A program made the position numbers and the translations under genes. This document shows, piece by piece, positions 7,193 to 12,508 of a stretch of DNA of 12,508 nt; position 1 is the first letter of the stretch, and every line of letters begins with the position of its first letter. This DNA comes from Mucilaginibacter sp. (GTDB lineage Bacteria > Bacteroidota > Bacteroidia > Sphingobacteriales > Sphingobacteriaceae), in assembly GCA_025934475.1 (NCBI GenBank), contig JAICXZ010000026.1:1-12508 (forward strand). The letters are read 5' to 3'. A model generated the notes under the pieces. It was given only the letters and a program-made list of their open reading frames with translations, was not told the DNA's origin and did not search any database.

Positions 7193-7284
7193 GTGGTCCA
7201 AAGTTAAATGCCAAATAATGATATGTTTATCCTTGCTCAGTGAAAGTAGATAATCGCAAGTTTATTAACTGGCAGTTGATCGGA
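7193..7284 (-). pseudogene. Relic of the 3' end of the WD40 gene
   Basis: On the minus strand this stretch matches the last blade (about residues 270-302) of the WD40 protein encoded at 10841-11749. It begins with QLPVNKLA (intact gene: QLSVNKLA). After a 10-nt deletion relative to the parent, which shifts the frame, it continues DYLLSLSKDKHIIIWHLTLD (parent: DDLLSVSDDKRIIIWGLNLD). The parent's stop codon has become CAC. Upstream of about 7284 the similarity fades, so only the last blade was captured. The relic has no start, is frameshifted and is not expected to make protein. It marks the border of the segment duplicated with the T9SS gene. Confidence 0.85.
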
Positions 7285-7310
7285 TGGAAATTCTTGCCAG
7301 TTTGCGGATG

Positions 7311-7360
7311 AAAGTTAAAATGGCCGGCATTGCACATCACATACATCCGTAGATGCCGGC
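7311..7360 (-). terminator. Hairpin after paralog B, possible terminator
   Basis: On the minus strand an 8-bp GC-rich stem, GCCGGCAT (7360-7353) with ATGCCGGC (7330-7323), encloses a 22-nt loop and is followed by CATTTTAACTTT. It starts 10 bases after the paralog B stop. The U-tract is short and interrupted and the loop is long, so efficiency is uncertain. Confidence 0.5.
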
Positions 7361-7370
7361 AATGGCGAAA

Positions 7371-10300
7371 TTAATCCTTTACAAAACTGCCTGCACCCAC
7401 AAGGCTGCTATTGCTGCTGTTGGTCACCTGCACCATATAAGTTCCGGGTTGAAGGTTGCCTACGTTGCCCTTCCAGTCTGATTGTTTTGATGTCGCCTGT
7501 TTTACGATCACGCCGGACGAACTCACAATTTTGATACTATAAGAATCAATCCGGAAGTTCGCAAGCTTACTGTCAATTTGTTTTATAGAAAGATTGATCG
7601 TCGATGTCGCCGGATTAGGATAAATACGAATATTCACTGAACTGGTAGGCGCCGAATCATAGTATAACTTAACTATGTTTGAATAAGTGATGGTGCTATC
7701 GGCATCCAATATTTTCAGGCGATACTGATCTTCGCCCATCACGGGCATCTTATCCACAAGGTCGTAGTTGCCGTGGCCATTAGATTGCAGACTCCCTATC
7801 GGCTGAAAAGTTTGTCCCTTGTCGGTGCTCCGCTCAAGATAAAATGTTGTGGTGTTAAGTTCGCCGCTCGCCTTCCATGTAAGCAGTGAGCCTACCGGAA
7901 CCTTAGTGCCTGTAAATGTTAATAGCTTGGGTGATTGTGCCTGAATATGACTGATTGCCAGTTGGAACCGCTTGTTCGCAAATGTTGTAGAGTCGGTTTT
8001 ATTAACAGTAAAGTTATATGAAGAGCCCTGGTGCAAAACCAGGGTATCTTTCAGGTAAAGATCCTTTAATACAAGCCGGTACATGGAACTTAGATAACTG
8101 AGCTGTGCGAGGTTTAACTGGTATTGACCTGATGCTGCTGCGTCCACATACAGAGGTATTATCTCTGGTGTGTCTTGAGGAAATGGTCTGCTGTCTATTG
8201 CCAGTTTGATTTTATCGCTTGAGATGCTCGAGAGGCCGAGCTGTACATCAGTGCTGCCTCCTAAATCTTCTGCATCTTCATGTGGTTTAAAAGCCGTACT
8301 GCATGAATCATTAAGTCGAATCACAATTTCATCAGTATTGTTGGCGTCTTTAATTATCCGCAGCCGTAGAAGGGGATCGGCCGCAACCTGAGCACCTTTA
8401 GGCATGCCCATAAAAAGGCTCAGCTTGGAGGCTGAAGGCTGCAAATTTGTTTTTGCCGTTTCACGGAAAGAGAAGGTTTGCGTGGTTGTGGTGGCCCTGA
8501 CAAAAAAGCCTTGTCCGCTGGCTATGATATTGGTTGCGCAGCCAACAGCCGTACCTGGATCGACATTAGTTGTCGTATCGGCAGTAGTGATTGACCCGGC
8601 CTTTTGTATATAAGGCTCATATTGTTTGTTGGTTGGGTTATACATCCATATGGTTGCGGGAACCGTAAATCCGGCGCCATAAAGAGACGACTTGGTTGGA
8701 ACAATGTTCCTGTTGAATTTCTCAAAATTAATGCTGGATGCATAAGGATTACCCAGTAAATTGTATCCCCTGGAAGCCGAATTGGCAAGACCCGGACTAT
8801 TCGTATATCCGAGATAATTATCCTGGCGGTACCAAAGTTTTACATTGACAGTGCCGGTATTTAAAGTGCCAGTATTGGTAAAAGTCACATTCTCCGGGTA
8901 GTTGAAAGGAGCGGAGGTCTTCGTGCCGCTTGTTGTGCCATTGGAGAAATTCCTGTTGCCCCTGAAAAAGAACAGAGTCCCATTACCTACCGGGATAGTT
9001 ACCGTCGTATCAACAACCTGGGCGATCGTTAATCGCTTTTGAGTGCCGATAAGGTATACAGGGCTGTTGTTGATTTTGTTTATGCCTTTGTAGTTGCCCG
9101 TAGGAAAATTTACATCGCTGTACACGGCGTCTTCCCGGTAGATGTACGTTGATGGATTGTTGTAGGGGCTTGGGTCAAAACCATTGCCCGGAATGCCGGT
9201 AACTATGGTACCATTTATCCACCAGGTTACGTCGGACACGTTTGAACCATTTGCAGTACCTGTATAAACAGTTGATGAAACCAGCCTGTAGCCGCGTTTG
9301 GATTGATCGTTAGGGCTGCCTTGTACATATCGCTGAACATTAACCGCGCCGGTAATGCTGCAGCCAAGCGGAATAGCAGCAACGGTTGCGGTGCTGGTTG
9401 CATCCGATAGCAGGGTAAGTATCTGACTGCCGGCAGCGAGCTGCGTATTAGTGCCGCTCATGGTCAGTACACCCACGTCAGCAACCGAAAAGGTCCCGTT
9501 GGTCATACTTTTGGTGCCCGAATTGGTAAATTCAACATTATAAAATGTCGTTCCATTACCGCCGCCACCTTGCAGGTTTTGAGTCGTTCCATTAAAGTTG
9601 ACTGTATTGCCGGATGGAGAGCCGAGGGCGCTTAGGTCGAGGTAATTACTTCCGTCGTTGGCCAGCGTATTAGTAAAATCTCCCGCAACATTCAAATTGC
9701 CGCCGGAGGCCGTTTTTGCTCCTGTGCCCGAAAACTTCAGATTGTAATAGGAGATCGTATTGCTCAGGTTAGCCACCGAAGCATCTGTATAAACCGTTTG
9801 TGACGCGCCGGAGTATTCAACTGTGGCCCCCGGATTGTTAAATGTAAGCGTATTGACGATATAGGGGGAAAATGTGGGCAAAGCATTGGCCCCTGTTAGC
9901 TGTAATGTAGCTGTCGGTGATCCGCCCGAATTGCCTACCGTGACGCTCGATGCTAAAGTGGAATTATACGTGCTGGAATTAACTAGCGTCGATTGTATAG
10001 ATGACGTGGTCATGGTGCCGCCGGTAACGTTTAAAGCGGGTAAAAAACCTCTGTGGTGCGTGTTGCCTTGGTATGAGTTGAGGTTAACGCCTCCGGTTAC
10101 CGTAAACTGGTTCACGGATGAGTTGAAGTCGAAAGTGTTATTATTGCCCGGATTTAAAGTTGAGAAGCCATCGTCATAGCCGATATACAAAGAGCCGTTA
10201 ACATTTAGATTGCCGGTGCCTGATAAATTAAACACATAGGCGCTCACGTTCCCGTTCCCCGACACGGTAGCTGTATTTTCAATGTTACCGTTAACGGTAA

Positions 10301-10625
10301 AAGCGGCGTTTACCACCAGCGAAACGGTTAAGTAATTTTCTGTTCCCCAAACGATATTGCCAACCGAGGTGGCGCCACCTGATGAAATGATGGGGAAATT
10401 AGAACTGTTTGTCAACGCGATTACGCCGATCCTGGCGGTGTCTGCCGCTCCGGGATAGGTGGCGGCAGGAGTTGTAGTAACCCCGTTGGTCGTGCTTTTC
10501 CAGTTAGCGGGTGAGCTCCAATCGGCGCTTACGGCTCCTGTCCAATCATAAATTGTACAATACGCGTTTGAGCTGAGAAATAATAGTAATGCAACGAGCA
10601 GCAGGTTGCGTGTGAATGGTTTCAT
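7371..10625 (-). CDS. T9SS-exported surface protein, short-architecture paralog B
   Basis: This exported protein has 1084 residues counted from the ATG at 10625-10623. That start gives a clean signal peptide (MKPFTRNLLLVALLLFLSS, cut near AYC/TIYD). An in-frame TTG at 10655 would add ten polar residues before it and is less likely. The core starts at once with YDWTGAVSADWSSPANW, which aligns with YTWKGTNTNPSDASNW at about residue 433 of paralog A. B therefore lacks the roughly 400-residue DUF2341/LamG block. About 40-400 is repetitive beta-rich sequence (NLSGTGNLNVNGSLYIG). About 410-1084 aligns with paralog A throughout, including KRGYRLVSS, NPSTYIYRED, IGTQKRLTIA and FFFRGN. A fibronectin-like stretch holds FYLERSTDKGQTFQPIG, and a type A sorting domain (IYPNPATSTINLSI, LQPGTYMVQV, end SFVKD) closes the protein. 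The last 32 residues differ from A at 3 positions. Substrate and role are unknown. Confidence 0.88.
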   Translation of the reverse strand: MKPFTRNLLLVALLLFLSSNAYCTIYDWTGAVSADWSSPANWKSTTNGVTTTPAATYPGAADTARIGVIALTNSSNFPIISSGGATSVGNIVWGTENYLTVSLVVNAAFTVNGNIENTATVSGNGNVSAYVFNLSGTGNLNVNGSLYIGYDDGFSTLNPGNNNTFDFNSSVNQFTVTGGVNLNSYQGNTHHRGFLPALNVTGGTMTTSSIQSTLVNSSTYNSTLASSVTVGNSGGSPTATLQLTGANALPTFSPYIVNTLTFNNPGATVEYSGASQTVYTDASVANLSNTISYYNLKFSGTGAKTASGGNLNVAGDFTNTLANDGSNYLDLSALGSPSGNTVNFNGTTQNLQGGGGNGTTFYNVEFTNSGTKSMTNGTFSVADVGVLTMSGTNTQLAAGSQILTLLSDATSTATVAAIPLGCSITGAVNVQRYVQGSPNDQSKRGYRLVSSTVYTGTANGSNVSDVTWWINGTIVTGIPGNGFDPSPYNNPSTYIYREDAVYSDVNFPTGNYKGINKINNSPVYLIGTQKRLTIAQVVDTTVTIPVGNGTLFFFRGNRNFSNGTTSGTKTSAPFNYPENVTFTNTGTLNTGTVNVKLWYRQDNYLGYTNSPGLANSASRGYNLLGNPYASSINFEKFNRNIVPTKSSLYGAGFTVPATIWMYNPTNKQYEPYIQKAGSITTADTTTNVDPGTAVGCATNIIASGQGFFVRATTTTQTFSFRETAKTNLQPSASKLSLFMGMPKGAQVAADPLLRLRIIKDANNTDEIVIRLNDSCSTAFKPHEDAEDLGGSTDVQLGLSSISSDKIKLAIDSRPFPQDTPEIIPLYVDAAASGQYQLNLAQLSYLSSMYRLVLKDLYLKDTLVLHQGSSYNFTVNKTDSTTFANKRFQLAISHIQAQSPKLLTFTGTKVPVGSLLTWKASGELNTTTFYLERSTDKGQTFQPIGSLQSNGHGNYDLVDKMPVMGEDQYRLKILDADSTITYSNIVKLYYDSAPTSSVNIRIYPNPATSTINLSIKQIDSKLANFRIDSYSIKIVSSSGVIVKQATSKQSDWKGNVGNLQPGTYMVQVTNSSNSSLVGAGSFVKD

Positions 10626-10764
10626 AGAATCGTGATAATGGTCAATTTTTTTCAAATTGCTTTACCCACATACCAACAGCACGCATGCAATTTTGCTACT
10701 AAGATTGGGCATCGACCGCACAATAAAAAACGCTATTTTTTAAGGTATTGCGGGTCAGTGAAAT

Positions 10765-10804
10765 AAATTGATTACCTGATGTTTAATTATTTGGTAATCA
10801 ATTT
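10765..10804. promoter_or_regulatory. Perfect 12-bp inverted repeat between the WD40 gene and paralog B
   Basis: AAATTGATTACC (10765-10776) is exactly complementary to 10793-10804, with a 16-nt spacer. It lies 37 bases after the WD40 stop and about 140 bases before paralog B. It could be a weak terminator for the WD40 gene (AT-rich stem, followed on the minus strand by ATTTCAC, no proper U-tract) or an operator. In the duplicated copy near 7129 the spacer and right arm are largely kept, but the left arm is not. Confidence 0.5.
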
Positions 10805-10808
10805 GTTG
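10779..10808. repeat. Duplicated spacer element, copy upstream of paralog B
   Basis: Partner of 7129-7158 (27 of 30 positions identical). It overlaps the loop and right arm of the inverted repeat at 10765-10804 and lies between the WD40 gene and the paralog B start. No exact TAnnTTTG box was found for paralog B in 10626-10840. Confidence 0.75.
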
Positions 10809-10840
10809 CAAATGGTTTTTTTGATAGGTGGCCGGGGTTT

Positions 10841-11749
10841 TTAGTCGAGATTTAAACCCCAGATAATGATGCGTTTATCGTCGCTTACCGAAAGGAGATC
10901 GTCGCCGTTCCAGGCAAGTTTATTAACTGAGAGTTGGTGGGAAGCGTATCCTTTTTCGCGGCTGATGATCTTGTAGAGTTTGAAATCATCGGCGCCCCAA
11001 ATTTTAATGCTTTTATCCATACTTGCCGTAGCAAAGTAAGGCTTTTCGGGGTGAAAAGCGATGTGATTTACTGCGAACATGTGGGCGGCTATGCTTTTGG
11101 TAAGTTCAAATGTAGTCATATCCCATATTTTGATCTGCGCATCGCGGGAGCCGCTTACCAGGTATGCGCCATAGGGCGAAAACTGTACTGTGAAAACCGC
11201 CATGGTATGGCCTTGCAGCGATTTGATAAGGCTATAATCCTCCAAGTCGTAGATTTGAATGGAATTATCGCGGCAGCCGAATGCAACCAATTTTTGATCG
11301 GGTGAGATGGAGATGCTTCGGATTGTGTCGTTGGAAACTTTGAGCACATAAACCTGTTCGAGCGTATCCAGGTTCCAAACCGAAACGGTACCATCTTCCG
11401 AAGCAACCAGCAGCTCTTTTTTACTGGGCGCAGATTTGATATCGAAGATTGCGGAACGATGCAGCCTTAGCGATTTGATAATCTTTTGTTCAACAAAATT
11501 GAATACTAACACCTCGCCGCTACGAAGCCCAGCAAACAATAGGGGATAACCTGCCGGACAATGAATCGCATAAACCGAGGCCGCTACCGGGAACATCACC
11601 TTGATAAAGGTATTCCGTTCCAGGCTCCATTCCACTAAGCCTTTATCGTTCCCGCCGCTAAACAGGATACCCGGCTTCTGGGAAAGTTCCAGCGTAAATA
11701 TCGGGCTGCCGTGGCCGGTGAGTTCGGTTATTTTTTCTGCGGTGATCAT
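10841..11749 (-). CDS. WD40-repeat beta-propeller protein
   Basis: This 302-residue protein is made of seven WD40 units, predicting one complete seven-bladed propeller. Approximate blades: 9-42 (ends LVEW), 57-85, 97-126 (ends VSVW), 139-168 (ends IQIYD), 180-210 (GHTMAV to IKIWD), 222-252 (AHMFAV to IKIWG) and 270-298 (HQLSV to IIIWG). Typical marks are GH dipeptides, SGSRD/ASMD turns and terminal WD-like dipeptides. No signal peptide or membrane segment is present, so it is probably a cytoplasmic protein-protein scaffold; the partner is unknown. It lies 81 bp downstream of hisIE on the same strand, and the gap between them is filled by a heptad-period inverted repeat that ends one base before this ATG. 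Its last blade is duplicated as a relic at 7193-7284. Co-transcription with hisIE is plausible, but a shared function is not implied. Confidence 0.9.
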   Translation of the reverse strand: MITAEKITELTGHGSPIFTLELSQKPGILFSGGNDKGLVEWSLERNTFIKVMFPVAASVYAIHCPAGYPLLFAGLRSGEVLVFNFVEQKIIKSLRLHRSAIFDIKSAPSKKELLVASEDGTVSVWNLDTLEQVYVLKVSNDTIRSISISPDQKLVAFGCRDNSIQIYDLEDYSLIKSLQGHTMAVFTVQFSPYGAYLVSGSRDAQIKIWDMTTFELTKSIAAHMFAVNHIAFHPEKPYFATASMDKSIKIWGADDFKLYKIISREKGYASHQLSVNKLAWNGDDLLSVSDDKRIIIWGLNLD

Positions 11750-11750
11750 T

Positions 11751-11831
11751 AGTCGATGGTCGATGGACCATAGACCATAGTTTAAGTCGTCCCAAAATGA
11801 GCTATCGGCTATGGACTATCGACTATGGACT
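11751..11831. repeat. Heptad-period inverted repeat filling the hisIE-WD40 gap
   Basis: Four 7-nt units of form RGWCSAT start at 11751, 11758, 11765 and 11772 (AGTCGAT, GGTCGAT and so on). Four complementary units RCTATSG start at 11801, 11808, 11815 and 11822. Aligned as a hairpin the units agree at 5-6 of 7 bases each. The spacer is about 20 nt. Inside the left arm ATGGTC (11756-11761) and GACCAT (11766-11771) form a further perfect small hairpin. The array runs from one base before the WD40 ATG into the hisIE stop codon. Confidence 0.85.
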
Positions 11832-12418
11832 TACTTGTGTCTTTTCTCCAAATTCTTAGCTATCGTCTCCAAACTCAAACCCTTTTCGCGCAGCAAAACA
11901 ATGAGGTGAAACACCAGGTCGGATGCTTCATCGATCATTTCGGTTTCGGTTTGAGCAAGCGCAGCAATAACGGTTTCGACTGCTTCTTCGCCTACTTTTT
12001 GAGCGATCTTGTCTAGTCCCTTGCCGCGAAGCTTATTCACGTATGAGCCTTCCTGTGGATTTTCGTAGCGATCATTCACAATTTGCTCCAGCTCAAGGAT
12101 AAAATTCTGATTATAATCCGTATTAAAGCAACTGCGCGATCCGGTATGGCAGGTGGGGCCGTCCGGGCTTACTTTAATGAGCAGGGTGTCATTGTCGCAA
12201 TCCTCGTGCATACTTTTTACATGCAAAAAGTTATTACTTGTCTCGCCCTTGGTCCACAAACGGTTCTTGGAGCGCGAAAAGAAGGTGACGATATTTTCGG
12301 CCACGGTTTTATCATAAGCCTCGCGGTTCATATAGCCCAGCATCAACACTTCAAGAGTATGCTCATCCTGTATAATTACCGGAACCAGTCCGTCGCCTTT
12401 GTCGAAATCGATATTCAT
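11831..12418 (-). CDS. hisIE: Bifunctional phosphoribosyl-AMP cyclohydrolase / phosphoribosyl-ATP pyrophosphohydrolase
   Basis: This 195-residue fusion enzyme carries out steps two and three of histidine synthesis: the HisE part hydrolyses phosphoribosyl-ATP to phosphoribosyl-AMP, and the HisI part opens its purine ring. The HisI domain (about 1-103) shows [24 protein letters not shown], the metal site [10 protein letters not shown] (Asp73, Cys74, Asp75, Asp77) and [12 protein letters not shown] (Cys90, Cys97), the zinc cysteines being 74, 90 and 97. The HisE domain (about 106-195) shows [14 protein letters not shown] and [14 protein letters not shown] with the acidic metal-binding residues. 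Length and domain order are normal. It is normally the last gene of the his operon, after hisF; any upstream partner lies beyond the right edge. The ATG at 12418-12416 leaves 90 bp to the edge, in which a third heptad array is seen and no promoter box. Confidence 0.96.
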   Translation of the reverse strand: MNIDFDKGDGLVPVIIQDEHTLEVLMLGYMNREAYDKTVAENIVTFFSRSKNRLWTKGETSNNFLHVKSMHEDCDNDTLLIKVSPDGPTCHTGSRSCFNTDYNQNFILELEQIVNDRYENPQEGSYVNKLRGKGLDKIAQKVGEEAVETVIAALAQTETEMIDEASDLVFHLIVLLREKGLSLETIAKNLEKRHK

Positions 12419-12462
12419 AGTTTATTTATTCTGTCATTGTGATTGGCCCGAAGAATGCCCCG

Positions 12463-12484
12463 CGCCAACCGCCTAGCGCCTAGC
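12463..12484. repeat. Heptad-period array upstream of hisIE
   Basis: CGCCAAC (12463) is followed by CGCCTAG at 12470 and again at 12477, then C, giving exact 7-nt spacing; the preceding TGCCCCG (12456) may be a decayed unit. No inverted partner is visible before the window ends 24 bases later. It is shorter than the other two arrays and is listed mainly because it shares the 7-nt period. Confidence 0.55.
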
Positions 12485-12508
12485 AATTTTAATTATAAAT
12501 CTGTCTTA

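Larger units (their letters stand above)
6921..7370. other. 450-bp gap between the T9SS paralogs holding fossil duplication material
   Basis: AT-rich non-coding DNA. From left to right it contains the upstream region of paralog A (6921-7128) with an 18-bp perfect palindrome, a spacer element shared with the region upstream of paralog B, a decayed WD40 blade (7193-7284) and a hairpin just after the paralog B stop. No convincing promoter for paralog A was found. The only exact TAnnTTTG on its strand (7206-7199) lies within the WD40 relic, about 270 bases upstream. Confidence 0.7.

Noticed and set aside
7199..7206. Minus-strand TAACTTTG as the promoter of paralog A
   Set aside because: It lies in the WD40 relic about 270 bases from the gene, has no -33 TTG at the right spacing and has no counterpart upstream of paralog B.
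6921..7370. Insertion sequence or transposon between the T9SS paralogs
   Set aside because: No transposase frame and no terminal inverted repeats with target duplication; the repeats present are explained by the tandem duplication.
10550..10570. Lipoprotein signal in paralog B (Cys following NAY)
   Set aside because: The residues before the cysteine (SSNAY) do not fit a lipobox, and proteins with a T9SS sorting domain normally use ordinary signal peptides.
10626..10655. Upstream start (TTG at 10655) for paralog B
   Set aside because: It needs a TTG and adds MKKIDHYHDS before an otherwise standard signal peptide; the ATG at 10625 gives the normal Lys-plus-hydrophobic start.

Overview
The window comes from a Bacteroidota chromosome, most likely family Sphingobacteriaceae (Mucilaginibacter/Pedobacter-like). 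Three things support this: two very large surface proteins with type A C-terminal sorting domains of the type IX secretion system (T9SS), several exact TAnnTTTG promoter boxes of the Bacteroidota type, and the divergent pairing of a LuxC-family acyl-CoA reductase with a dicluster ferredoxin. The family-level call is an inference from protein style and gene order. No CRISPR array, tRNA, rRNA, transposase or phage gene was seen.

Layout. 1-759: a minus-strand unit of a 67-aa protein of unknown function followed 2 bases later by ftsE (cut by the left edge). It is read from a well-formed promoter at 730-759, and its whole leader is a 7-nt-periodic inverted repeat. 745-2280: a LuxC-family acyl-CoA reductase (minus) and a 2[4Fe-4S] ferredoxin (plus) diverge from a 99-bp gap that holds an exact promoter box on each strand; the ferredoxin ends in a textbook intrinsic terminator. 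2340-3110: an SH3 plus NlpC/P60 peptidoglycan peptidase, whose stop codon touches the stop codon of the converging gene. 3111-10625: two paralogous T9SS-exported proteins (1269 and 1084 aa), both minus. 10841-12418: a seven-bladed WD40 protein and hisIE, both minus, separated only by a second heptad-period inverted repeat. A third heptad array sits at the right edge.

How it fits together. Most genes are housekeeping: cell division (ftsE), wall turnover (NlpC/P60) and histidine synthesis (hisIE). The accessory part is the T9SS pair. Between the two paralogs lies a decayed copy of the last blade of the WD40 gene (7193-7284), followed by a spacer element that also occurs between the intact WD40 gene and the second paralog. 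The pair therefore arose by tandem duplication of a segment running from the WD40 3' end through the T9SS gene. The copies then diverged in architecture: one has about 400 extra residues (DUF2341-like plus LamG-like) between signal peptide and shared core. I see no complete new defence or metabolic system. The points most worth following are the heptad-period inverted repeats filling intergenic gaps next to start codons and the fossil duplication boundary.
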